Shown in pieces: positions 22,978-33,312 of a DNA stretch of 64,000 bases (its first letter is position 1; each line of letters opens with the position of its first letter). The stretch comes from Venturia oleaginea (lineage: Eukaryota > Ascomycota > Dothideomycetes > Venturiales > Venturiaceae). The translations under genes and the position numbers were made by a program. The notes beneath the pieces are model-generated. The model did not search any database, had not been told where the DNA came from, and saw nothing but the letters and a program-made list of their open reading frames with translations. Location of the stretch: contig JABMLP010000002.1 of the NCBI GenBank assembly GCA_013176395.1, positions 992,001-1,056,000 of the forward strand. The letters are read 5' to 3'.

Positions 22978-24273
22978 ATGGAATATTTCAAGGGACTCAA
23001 GGCCGCCATCATTGGAGCTGGACCCGCAGGATGCACCTTGGCCAGATTATTGATACAGAACGATGTTCCGGTCGAGATCACCATTTTCGAAGGTGAAAAA
23101 AGCCTCGATGCGAGATCGCAAGGTGGCACGTTGGATCTGCACAAAGATTCGGGTCTCGAAGCGATGAGACGATGTGGGCTGTACGAAGAATACCTCAAAT
23201 ACGCCAGATTTGATGGCGAGGCGCTCACGGTTGCCAATAAGGACCTCAAGAAATTTATTTGTATGGCTGGCACAGATGAGAAGAGTAGTAGAGGGAGGCC
23301 AGAAATAGATCGGGTTCGGCTTCGGGAGATACTCGTCAATTCACTGCCTGACGGCGTCATTCGATGGGGCTGGCACTTGAAGAGCGTGGAAGAGGTTGAT
23401 GATGGGTCTTTCAATTTGCATTTTCGGGATCAGGGACTTGAATCTCGCTTTGATCTCATTGTGGGGGCAGAGGGGGCATGGAGCAAAGTACGGACACTTC
23501 TCTCGGACGACAGACCGTACTACTTTGGTGTTTCTGGTGTTGGACTGTCGATCTCGGATCCAAAATCAAGATGTCCTGAGCTCTACAAGCTTGTCAACAG
23601 GGGCTCTATGTTCGCCTTCTCGGATGCAAAATCGATCATGGCACAACATATGGGCGACGGAAGCCTGAGCGTCAGTACTTGGGGTGCACATGCAGAGGAC
23701 TACATTAAGCAGTTCGATGACAAGGCTGAGGGAGATGCGGTGGTCGAGCCTGGATCTTTCAAAACACTGCTACGGAAGGAATACGAAGGGTGGCATCCGC
23801 TACTCCTCCGAATCATCGAGATGGCAGATGGACCATTCGTTCCACGAAACCTCCACATGCTTCCAGTCGGCACAGAATGGAGGCATCGTTCTGGTATCAC
23901 AATGATTGGAGACGCGGCACATCTCATGGGCCCATTTGCTGGCGAGGGCGTCAATCTGGCAATGAGTGATGCCATGAGCCTCGCTACTGCAATTTCCAAT
24001 GCCGCACAACTCTTACCAAATGTCGACACGAAATCACTACTCTCAACAGAAATCAGAACCTTCGAGCAGGACATGTTCAAGAGGGCGAAAAAGGTCCAGA
24101 AGATGAGCTACGACATGATGGAGGCCATGTTCATGACTTCTGGCGCGCCAAATCATAGCATCGAGAAATGGATTCTTGCAGCTGCCGGGCACGATTTGAA
24201 CTTCATTCTGAGGGGCATGCTGGCTGTTGCTGTGTACACGCACTTTTTCTTTTGGAGGTGGTGGAATTTGTGA
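22978..24273 (+). CDS. TetX-like FAD-dependent monooxygenase
   Basis: Single-component flavin hydroxylase of the PHBH fold, oxidising an aromatic or polyketide-like substrate with NAD(P)H and O2; the substrate is unknown. Single exon, about 431 aa. The Rossmann dinucleotide motif AIIGAGPAGCTLARLL is at ~9-27. The mid-sequence 'DG-like' motif reads VGAEGAWSKVR (~161). The second FAD motif GDAAHLMGPFAGEGVNLAMSDA lies near 308-330 and is close to the TetX version. An aromatic, hydrophobic C-terminus (VAVYTHFFFWRWWNL) could contact a membrane. It is the first of three consecutive plus-strand oxidoreductases. Lack of introns sets it apart from most neighbours and could reflect transfer or retroposition, but is not evidence by itself. 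Confidence 0.88.
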   Translation: MEYFKGLKAAIIGAGPAGCTLARLLIQNDVPVEITIFEGEKSLDARSQGGTLDLHKDSGLEAMRRCGLYEEYLKYARFDGEALTVANKDLKKFICMAGTDEKSSRGRPEIDRVRLREILVNSLPDGVIRWGWHLKSVEEVDDGSFNLHFRDQGLESRFDLIVGAEGAWSKVRTLLSDDRPYYFGVSGVGLSISDPKSRCPELYKLVNRGSMFAFSDAKSIMAQHMGDGSLSVSTWGAHAEDYIKQFDDKAEGDAVVEPGSFKTLLRKEYEGWHPLLLRIIEMADGPFVPRNLHMLPVGTEWRHRSGITMIGDAAHLMGPFAGEGVNLAMSDAMSLATAISNAAQLLPNVDTKSLLSTEIRTFEQDMFKRAKKVQKMSYDMMEAMFMTSGAPNHSIEKWILAAAGHDLNFILRGMLAVAVYTHFFFWRWWNL

Positions 24274-24663
24274 AGCGATTGATGAGTCTTTGGCGACGCA
24301 CATGAGGTCCATGCCTAGGGGTTACACTTGGTACTATGGTTGAGAAGAGATAAGCCCTCCTCGTTAGCAACTGGACTTGTCCAATGCACGGAGTCAATAC
24401 TACGTAGAACGTACCTATATATGTTTCTCTGCCCGCTAACTGGTGCCTCATGTTAGGTTGAGGGTTCACTATGAGGTACCTGCTGTCGATCTCCCGACAC
24501 CCACCTCCGCTAGCGCCAGCATTGCACCCCATCCTCATTTGAGCTTCCGGCTATGTTTCTGAGTTTGACATCATGCCCTATGACCATCGCTCGTACAATG
24601 TCGTGATCATATCGTTCATCAACAGACCCTCACTTTTCCATCATTTCCAGCCACCAAGACATC
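24274..24663. other. Intergenic region between two oxidoreductase genes
   Basis: No ORF with coding character; probable terminator of the monooxygenase and promoter of the dehydrogenase. Confidence 0.5.
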
Positions 24664-25734
24664 ATGGCACCCAAGGCTACTTTGCTCCTGACCGGCGCCA
24701 ATGGAGGCATAGCAACGGGCTTCGTCTCGCAATTCCTCAAATCCCCTCATGCATCGCAATACAAAGGCTACTACACCGTTCGAGATCCCAACTCCGCTTC
24801 CGCATTACGCAAAACACTCGATTCGCACAAGTCGTCGTCCCACGAGTATGAAATCGCGCCTTTGGATATGAGTACCCTCGAAAGCACCCGTGCAGGCGCA
24901 TCAGAGATAAACAAACGCGTAGCCGAAGGCAGCTTACCACCAATCCGCGCCCTCATCCTCAACGCCGGGGTCCAAGACTCCAAATTGAATTTTACTCCGG
25001 ATGGATTGGAAAGGGTCTTTGCTATCAATTATCTGCATCAATTCCTTTTGGTGCTTATGCTTTTGCAAAGTATGGATCGAGAGCATGGGCGTATTGTGTT
25101 GATTGGGAGTACGTCTATTTACCCAGATTGGTGGGTCAACGCTGGGCATTACAAGAGCGAGGAACAGAAGATGGCGTTGACGAATGTGGACGATGTTGCC
25201 AAGGGGAAGAGGCCGATTGATAAGGAGTTCGAGGCGGCGCAGAGGAGGTATGGTGGGAGTAAGGTTTTAATGATTATGTTCATGTGTGTTTCTCCTGTGA
25301 TGAATATGATTGGACGTGTGCTAATGAGATATAGGTTCGAACTGCAATGTCGACTGGATGCCGATCCCGCTTTGAATAAAATCTCGTTCATTGGTCTCGA
25401 TCCGGGCTGGGTTACGACTTCTATTGGACGTAATAATCCGCTGGCTGCGAGAGCCATCATGTGGACTTTTCAGTATCTCGCTCGTCTTGTCCGTTTCTTT
25501 TGGCCCAACCATTTCTTACGCACGGCTGCGAAGACGGGAGATGATCTTGTGAGGGTTTGTTTCGATAATAAGTTTGGTGAATACCCTAAGGCGGTGTATG
25601 TGGACGGGGCAGAACTTGCGGCGAGGATGAATCCAGAGGCGGAGGATAAGAAGAAACAGAAGCAGCTTTGGGAGGGAAGTTTGAGATATGCGGGGGTTAA
25701 GGATGGTGATACTGTATTGAAAAATTGGAAATGA
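24664..25734 (+). CDS. Short-chain dehydrogenase/reductase
   Basis: NAD(P)-dependent oxidoreductase of the SDR family; substrate unknown. The cofactor motif TGANGGIATG is at residues ~9-18, LILNAGV is the NAG motif (~98), ERVFAINYLHQFLLVLMLL follows, and the catalytic YGGSK (YxxxK) lies near 196 with the serine in LIGSTS. The gene has one likely 51 bp intron at 25284-25334 (GTGTGT donor, ATATAG acceptor). Spliced product is about 339 aa. The intron length is a multiple of three and contains no stop, so the retained form (356 aa) is also open. Splicing removes a Met-rich insert just after the YxxxK helix, which would otherwise break the fold. A hydrophobic stretch (MWTFQYLARLVRFFW) in the C-terminal half could attach it to a membrane. 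Second of the three-gene oxidoreductase row. Confidence 0.88.
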   Translation: MAPKATLLLTGANGGIATGFVSQFLKSPHASQYKGYYTVRDPNSASALRKTLDSHKSSSHEYEIAPLDMSTLESTRAGASEINKRVAEGSLPPIRALILNAGVQDSKLNFTPDGLERVFAINYLHQFLLVLMLLQSMDREHGRIVLIGSTSIYPDWWVNAGHYKSEEQKMALTNVDDVAKGKRPIDKEFEAAQRRYGGSKVLMIMFMCVSPVMNMIGRVLMRYRFELQCRLDADPALNKISFIGLDPGWVTTSIGRNNPLAARAIMWTFQYLARLVRFFWPNHFLRTAAKTGDDLVRVCFDNKFGEYPKAVYVDGAELAARMNPEAEDKKKQKQLWEGSLRYAGVKDGDTVLKNWK

Positions 25735-26487
25735 GGCATCTAAAGTTCAATCAAAGTCGGTTCGAATCGTGTGCAAAGCAGATGATGACGGAAATCCATT
25801 CTCAATTTTACGTTAGTTTACCTACCTATCAACCAAGCTCACTCTTCGGTCAGATTTGACGGTGAATGCGAAGGCTTGTATTCGAATTTCAAGATGGAAA
25901 GACGCCTCGTCGCTGATCTCGATTGTTCCTCATGGCCTTGCGAATATGTGACTGTAGTGAAGCGGTCTTAGTACGCGGCTTCCATAGGGAACAACGCGCA
26001 CCCCTGTAAGTGGCTCATCGAGGTGGGGCATTGCGTGCTACGCGTTGAGAACAAACCAAGAATAAATGAGTTGCCTGTTCAAGTGATGAGTAGCATTGGC
26101 GAGTCACGAACTATGCGGACGGAAATGGAGAATCAATGAAGGCTGCATGTCCAGGATGCCTTAATTCCAGCGAGTCCAATCCAACTTATGTCTGAGCAAG
26201 GCTGAATCGATAAGGAGGCCATGAAATTGTAAATCAGCGTGGAGAGAAACTCGTGAGCTACCCCGCATGAGCTGCCTGCAGGTACTACGTATGCCGATGC
26301 CGATCTTACCGTGTCTACTTCGGAGAAGAATGTCAACAAAGTGATACCTACAGATAACAGGTTGCACAGCTCTGATGAGGATCAAAGGCTCGCGATGTAG
26401 CTTGTCAATGGCGTGCGCGCATAACTGAAAAACATATACCAAGTCAACTAAGCACTATCAGCAGACAATTATTGCTTGCTGACTCAC
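25735..26487. other. Intergenic region before the FMN monooxygenase
   Basis: No gene supported. A tRNA-like B-box sequence at 25759-25769 has no matching A box or cloverleaf. The 3' half should contain the promoter of the next gene. Confidence 0.5.
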
Positions 26488-28113
26488 ATGATGGCATCGT
26501 TGAAGAGGAACAACGAGGGCGTGCTCGAAAACGGTTCGTCGAAGAAGTCCAAGGCTGAAGACGGCAAGGCTGGCATCAATGGCAATGGCACCAATGGCCA
26601 CAGAAAGAAGAAACAAATCCTGCTAAACGCTTTCGACATGTCCACGGTAGGCCATCTGTCGCCAGGCCAATGGAAAAACCCAAAAGATAAGTCAGCCACA
26701 AAACGCGGTCTTGACTACTGGATTGACCTAGCGAAGCTCCTCGAGAAAGGCGACATCAATGCCTTGTTCCTGGCGGACACTTATGGTGGATATGATACCT
26801 ACGAAGGAAGCCTTGATAATTGCATCAGAAGAGCAGCACAATGGCCTGTCACCGATCCCACAATTGTAAGCACACCAAGTCGATGGGCAAAAAGAAAGTC
26901 CTGCTCACAAGATACAGCCAATCTCAGCAATGGCAGCAGTAACCACCAACCTTGCTTTCGGCATAACAGCATCCACTTCTTTCGAGCCACCATTCCTACT
27001 GGCAAAACGCTTCAGTACCCTCGACCATTTGACCAAGGGTCGAATCGGCTGGAATATCGTAACCTCTTGGAAAAAAGCAGCTTTCAAAGCTATAGGCATT
27101 TCGACACCAATAGAGCATGATGAAAGATACAAACAAGCCGACGAGTATCTTCGCGTTCTGTACAAGCTCTGGGAAGGCTCCTGGAGTGATACTGCTCTGG
27201 TAGAGGATAAGGAAAACGACGTCTATGTCAGGCCTGAGGAGGTTCGGGAGATTCACCACCACGGCAAATATTACAACATCGATACGAGGTATATCGTGGA
27301 TCCGAGCCCGCAACGCACGCCATTTTTGTTCCAGGCTGGAACCTCACCGTGAGTGTTGTCCATGGCAATTGATGTGTTAGACGCTGACAGAATGACAGTG
27401 CCGGTTCCTTGTTCGCCTCAAAGCATGCCGAAGCTATATTCGTCACAGCAAACAGTGCCATCGCTCTCCGCCCTAAGATAGATAATATCCGCAAGCTCGC
27501 CGCTGCTGAAGGCCGAGACCCACAATCAATCGAGTTCTTCGCCACCTTCACGCCCATAATCGGACGCACAGATGATGAAGCCCATGAGAAATTGGAGGAG
27601 CTGAAGAAGTATGCCTCCACTATTGGTGGTCTCGTCCTCTTCAGCGGCTGGACCGGTATAGATGTATCGAAGCTTCCGCTTGGAAAGGAGATTACACCCG
27701 AGGACTCGCTGGAGGCACATAAAGTGACCAGTGCTGTTTCTGGCATTTTAAACGGGACAGTGACGTTGACACCCGAGAGTGTTGGTGAAAAGGCATCGAT
27801 TGGCGGTCTTGGACCAGTCGCGGTTGGCAGTCCGGCCACGGTCGCAGACGAATTGGAGAGGTGGATCGAGGAGGCAGATGTCGACGGGTTCAATTTGGGT
27901 TATGTGACAACTCCCGGCACTTTCGAGGATGTGGTGGAGTTACTGATTCCCGAGCTGCGAAAGCGAGGACTGTATGCGGAGGCAGGTGAGAGGAAGGTTG
28001 GCTTGACGGCGAGGGAGAAGGTTTATGGCAAAGGACAGGCTAGGTTGAGAGATGATCATGTTGGATCCAAATACAAATACGATGTCTACAAGGAGGAACT
28101 ACCATCGGATTAA
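26488..28113 (+). CDS. FMN-dependent monooxygenase, NtaA/SnaA/DszA family
   Basis: Reduced-flavin-dependent monooxygenase of the bacterial-luciferase-like fold; relatives oxidise nitrilotriacetate, dibenzothiophene sulfone or dimethyl sulfide. It needs a separate flavin reductase. Three exons: 26488-26865, 26918-27348 and 27399-28113; introns 52 and 50 bp; product about 507 aa. Residues 1-40 form a Lys/Asn/Gly-rich extension (RNNEGVLENGSSKKSK) before the barrel starts with KKKQILLNAFDMS. Family blocks follow: GDINALFLADTYG, ITASTSFEPPFLLAKRFSTLDHLTKGRIGWNIVTS (the signature region, split here only for reading), QAGTSPAGSLFASKHAEAIF across intron two, and DGFNLGYVTTPGTFEDVVELLIPELRKRG near the end. 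Substrate cannot be predicted. Third gene of the oxidoreductase row. Confidence 0.9.
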
Positions 28114-28396
28114 ATAATGTTTAGCCGACGTTTCATTGATTGATTGCTTTGTCATCTCCAGGGCTTGTTCTAGGTATCTTCTAACAAATGAACATTCAAC
28201 CACGAACTTCTTGATCTCCAAGCATACATCACGAAAGATGAAAGGAGGAGTTCTATGACCAGCGCCAATGTCGAGTTACAATAGCGGAATTCATTGCCAC
28301 AATGTCATCCCATGTAGATTATCCCCTCATCCCAGTTGTTGATGAGCGAGGTGTATCGCCTGAAATACTAACAGTTCTGACAAAATCTCGACAGAA

Positions 28397-30188
28397 TTAC
28401 CGAGCAAATATCTCTCGTAGCGTCTTATGCTTTTGGGATCCCAATGGACGGATCCGTATCTCATGATCCGGAAGCTCATTGTGCGACTTCACCGCTCCAC
28501 TAGCAATCCAGCATCGATCCACTTCAGCGGGCCTGTCCGCCCAGGTCGGCCGCCTCAGATTCAACCCATCTACATCTCGAGTTAGCAAGGTCAGACAGTT
28601 TCCAACAGAGAGTGTATAAACCGTCACTTACTCGCGTTGACCAGCTCCGAGTACTTGCGATTCTTAAAACCCAAGAGGATGCAAGCTATCTCCACCTGCT
28701 CAAACCGAGGAAAACACTTCCGCCCTATCCCAAGCGCGAGCTCAATCTCCCCATCAGTCGTCTGTTGCTCGGTTGACCATTGTTGACGCAGTTCCAGTGT
28801 CCGTTTGGCCCATTTTTTCCGACCTTCAACGTCCTCAAACTCGGGATACAGTTCATAGAGGCCAGCTTGTATCAACTCCTCCAAAGAAACTACACAGGTC
28901 CGATCGGCAAGACTCACTGCCCCTTGGGAGATGAACTCAACATTGTAGTAATCCTCGTTGCCGAGACGAAAGTCGAAAAATCTTCCAATTTTTCTGTCCA
29001 ATTGCTTGGCAGTTGCATGATACGCCTTGAGCAAGCAAACATCCCGAGCAAATTGTCCCTTGGGAAACTTACTTGTTTCGACCATACAAATCTTGATGTC
29101 AGACGAAGCACATCTGCAAGTGTTGAGCCGCCAAATTGCGTACTGTATTGCAAAGAGGAAAGAGCTGGACCAGCTCATCACATTGTCAGAATCTTTGCCA
29201 GAGAAACAATATTTGGTCAGATGGTCAAAGAGCAACTCAGTGGCCCTTTCCCTTTCCAACTTCAAGATATCGACTCGGCTGCTCTCAGGCGATAGTGTGC
29301 TCGCTGTGGAAGTTATCTCGCGTTCAGAGTTCCTTCCTGAGCTGGCTCCATCGTACGTCCGAATAGGCATTGCGGGACATCGGTATTGAATTGTTGAGAG
29401 CGGACGATGTTGCTCGCCGGCGGGTAAAACAAGGTCGGTCCACCAGGGATGTTGTTCAATACCCTGACCCAAAAATCAGGCCAACTCTGCCTTTCCCTAT
29501 TTTGAGCCTCACACATACGTTCGATTCTCTTTTGAAAAGCAGCAGCATAGTTTTCGTCCACTTCAAGACGACTCTCATGCTCGTAGTACTGTTCACTCTC
29601 ATAATCCTCATCATACGGCCATCCTAGCGCGCTTTCTTCACGCAGCACACAGTAATGCTCAGCATCGAGCTTTCCAGATGAATAGGTAACCTGTCTGTAG
29701 CACTCCTCAGCAACCCTCCTCAATAGATCCCGATGACCCTTATCACCGAGAGCTTCACGAACAATATCCTTCATTGGTTTATCGAAATGTGACAGCATCT
29801 TGGAAAGGGTACTTCCGCTCTGATCTCCAAATGACCAAATTCCAGAAGACTCTGGGCTATGCAGTCCAAGTGACTTGCGGAGCGTAACAATAGAAGTGTC
29901 GGCCGCTTCATTCAGTACACCGACATGACTTCGCAATTTCTCAGTGATGTTCCCAAGCAAATTCGTCCCATCGTGGATGGCGCAAACCTTGGCGATGGGT
30001 AGTTTGCCAATCAAGTCAGCATCGGACTGAAGAGAGCGTATGTGCAATGTCACAGCATTGGTCGACTGCGCTAGTCTTCGGATGGCGTGTTGAAGTGAGA
30101 CCAATGTCGAATGAAGAGGAGAGGGTGCATCACCAGCAACATTAAGGTCTGACACTAAGTCTGTTAAATCGTCGACGCTGGCCCCCAT
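28397..30188 (-). CDS. DUF7587-type fungal protein, apparently frameshifted
   Basis: Minus-strand gene of unknown function. The upstream frame (30188 to about 29362) encodes a ~275-residue N-terminal region rich in helices (LTDLVSDLNVAGDAPSP; HAIRRLAQST) ending DVPQCLF. The downstream frame continues RTYDGASSGRNS... through MSWSSSFLFAIQYAIWR, FARDVCLLKAYHA, SLEELIQAGLYELYPEF and GFKNRKYSELVNA, which I recognise as the DUF7587-like fungal domain. The two frames meet near 29361, where one extra base would restore LFRTYD; no phase-correct intron could be found there. A final intron (28577-28631, or acceptor 6 bp further on) adds a 60-residue end. If the shift is real, the product stops at 29313 after 291 aa and lacks the domain; otherwise it is a sequence error. 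The 283 bp between this gene and the FMN monooxygenase contain nothing recognisable. Confidence 0.65.
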
Positions 30189-30635
30189 TGTAGCTGAGGT
30201 ATTACAAAATCTGTGGTCTTTGGGATCTGGCGAGGGGAGGATCCCCTTAAGTAGAGGTCCAGGTTACACAAGAGCCGTGTCAAACGAGATGAACCCGTGT
30301 GTAGTTGGTATATGCTCAAAACAACCCCGAGGAAACCTTATCGAGATAACAAAGCCAATACAAGGTCTTGCTGGCGGAACAACAAAGTAACCCCAGCTCT
30401 TTGGATCTGAGCTGAAAGAACATGACACGGCACTGTTAGACTGCCTTTCTCAATGCATCAAAACGGCCCACTGTTACAACTTCTAAAAAGATTGCCAGGA
30501 GCTCCCTGGTTAAATCTATCTTGTGCTTGTGTAAGAGCATTGTCATATTCATGGCCATCATACTCATAGTACATACAATCGTTCTATTTTGATTCCAGTG
30601 CCATGCCGAACATCCACGAATGAAAATATGGCGCT
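30189..30635. other. Intergenic region between DUF7587 gene and P5C dehydrogenase
   Basis: No ORF with coding character. It holds the promoter of the DUF7587-type gene and the 3' region of the dehydrogenase, both on the minus strand. Confidence 0.5.
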
Positions 30636-32588
30636 TTACACGGCATTACTAGGGTATTCAACCTGGCTCAAAGGCACAAACTCCTCCTTAATCGACCTCA
30701 TACTAACGAATTTGGACAATAGGTTGGCACTTCCCGCTTTGCTGTTGCAAACATTAGCACTCATCTCATCAAACCATCGGAGGAAAAGGTTGACTTACTC
30801 ATTAGTTCCACTCGCTCTTGCACCACCAAATGGTTGCTGTCCAACAACAGCACCAGTAGACTTGCAGTTGAGATAGAAGTTGCCGGCAGCATTCCTCAGC
30901 GCATCCTCAGCAAATCTCAGTGCCTCCCTATCTTGTGCGAATACAGCACCAGTAAGTGCATATTCCGAGGTCTCGTCAATCGTCTTGCAGATATCCTTGA
31001 AAGCGCCAACGGGGTCTGCGCCTTGGTCATCATAAACATAGACAACTAAAATTGGACCGAAGAGTTCCTGGGAGAAAAGTTTGTGAGAAGGTGAGTTAGA
31101 GACGTAAATAGTTGGGTTGATGAAGTAGCCCTTTGATCCATCGTAAGAACCTCCGACCAATAATTCAAGATCTTTGTCATTCTTCGCAGCATCAATGACG
31201 CCAGAGAGCTTCTTGAAGCTAGCCTCGTGAATGACAGGGCCAATGAAGTTCTCGAAGTCTTCAGGAGGTCCAACCTTCAGGTTCTGGGTGAGTGAAGTGA
31301 GTTGCTTCTTGAACTCGGGCCACAAGGACTTCGGCACGTACGTCCGGCTAGTAGCGGAACACTTCTGGCCCTGGTATTCGAAAGCACCGCGGACAGTGTT
31401 AATAGCGGCGTTGGAGACATCGGCTGACGAGTGAAGAAGATGGAAGTTCTTGCCTCCGGTTTCACCTACGATACGTGGGTATCCAGCGTATTTGCCATCT
31501 GCGACACCTGATGCAATCTGACCATATAGACTTCGGAAGACGGCTGTAGAGCCAGTGTAGTGCAGTGAAGCGAATTGCTTGTGTGCAAGAACCGTCTTCG
31601 TGACCTCGACCGCGTCTCCAGGAACAAATTGAATAACGTTTGGTGGCAGACCGGCCTCGAGAAGGATGGTGTAAAGGAGCCAGTTTGAGGCGATAGCGGA
31701 AGGAGACGGCTTCCAGACAACAACGTTACCCATCAATGCTGGCGCGGCAGGCAGATTTGCAGCGATGGCTGTGAAATTGAAAGGGGTAATCGCGTACACG
31801 AATCCTTCAAGTGGCCTGTACTCGACGCGATTCCATACACCAGGAGAGTTGTGCTGTGGTTGTTGAGCATATAGCTCCTCGGCGTATTGCACATTGAACC
31901 GCAGGAAGTCAACTAACTCTGCTGCAGAGTCGATCTCAGCTTGCCATGCATTCTTGCCTTGGCCTACCATTGTAGCAGCCATAATATCATATCTGTATTT
32001 GCCAGCTACGAGATCCGCAGCCTTCAGGAAGACAGCTGCGCGGTCTGAGAATGGCATTCCCTCCCATGACTGTTTCGCTGCAAGGGCAGCGTCAATTGCA
32101 TCTGACACTTCGGCATTGGACGCGTTGGAGTATGATGCGATTGTGGTTGCGTGAAAGGAGGGATCGGATTGCGTGAGAACGGAGGAGCTTTTGATCTAGC
32201 AATTCACATGTCAGTACGGGGAGCCTTAGCCGGAACTGGGATAATTGAAGTTACCTGCTTTCCGCCAACAACAATCGGTACTGCAATGGGAGATTGTTTC
32301 TTGAAGGCGGCAACGGCGTCGGCGAGCTTCTGTCGATCCACGGACCCCTTCTCATAATGTTTCTAGAAAAGCAATTAGCAGCCTTACCACAACTCCAGAG
32401 TTCAACGAAAGACATACATTCGGCTCGTTGGAGATCTTCGGAACCTTGAATGACGCAATAGTAGACATGTTGGAGTTTCTTTGTCTTAAGCTCCGAGTAT
32501 GAGAGGTTCTGGTGTGTGAGGCGATGTTTCTTGGGGAGGAGAGTGAATTGAGGAGGGAGCGGGATGTTTTAGTGCCAGAAGTTGCCAT
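30636..32588 (-). CDS. PUT2: Delta-1-pyrroline-5-carboxylate dehydrogenase, mitochondrial
   Basis: NAD-dependent aldehyde dehydrogenase that converts glutamate semialdehyde/P5C to glutamate, second step of proline catabolism in the mitochondrial matrix. Four exons on the minus strand: 32588-32418, 32362-32255, 32195-30799 and 30741-30636; introns 55, 59 and 57 bp; product about 593 aa. The first ~45 residues (MATSGTKTSRSLLNSLSS, then several Arg and Ser, no acidic residues) look like a mitochondrial presequence, which favours the ATG at 32588 over the internal ATG at 32465. ALDH features: NVVVWKPSPSAIASNW, YTGSTAVFRSL (Rossmann), the general base in VGETGGKNFHLL, and the catalytic cysteine in YQGQKCSATSRTYVP. 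VGQQPFGGARASGTND and NLLSKFVSMRSIKE form the family C-terminus across the last splice. Proline clusters in other fungi (prn) place it near prnB/D; no such neighbours are seen here. Confidence 0.95.
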
Positions 32589-33312
32589 TGTTGATCTCAA
32601 GACCCTTATGGTACTCGGTAATGTCAAACTCTTTGTCACTGGTCCCGTCCGCGTCCAAGGCTGAGGTATTGTTTATACTCCTGGTACCTTCGGCTAGAGA
32701 CGGCTTAGTGGGGGGGCGAGGGGTAGCTTCAGCGAGTATCGGAGCTCCGGAGCTCAATTGAGCTTCTGTTTACTGCTTTGGGTAGGCAAGACTTTTGATG
32801 AATAATGAATTTACTGTTGATTCTTCCCTTGTTATCTTTACAATCACTCAGCTTCCTTTCTGTTGACCTCCGAGATAGGACCTCATGTGCTCACTCCAGT
32901 GTAGTTACGCATACTCTCGGCAGCGGGCAGATCAGATATCGTTGATTTAATCAAATCCTTCTAGAGCTTGACATGTGGACATCGGTGTATTTAAATCGAT
33001 CCCGTGGAGTTATCCATCGAACCCGCTTTCGGTGTGTGATGAGCAAACATTCGACAGAATCGCTTCCTTTTGTTACCCAAATTCCTTCATCAACTTTAGT
33101 TTGGGATCGATGTCACCAATCTCTAGAACTCTGATCGTGAACATTGCCAGGAGTTTATCAATGTCAATTCCGAATCGAGGAACTCGGTTTCAAGACACAG
33201 GCTGCGTTTACAAAGTTGATGAAAAGTGATGTGGACTACTCCTCGTGTTTCATTACTTCTCCCCTCTTTACTTCCCAATCATCACAGTGGCATTTCGAAG
33301 CCCTTCCACAGC
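32589..33312. other. Promoter region of P5C dehydrogenase
   Basis: No gene supported in 724 bp between two minus-strand genes. It should hold the P5C dehydrogenase promoter. The frame is open without ATG for a short way upstream of 32588. Confidence 0.5.

Noticed and set aside
25759..25769. tRNA B-box-like GGTTCGAATCG
   Set aside because: No A box at the right distance upstream and no acceptor or anticodon stems could be folded around it.
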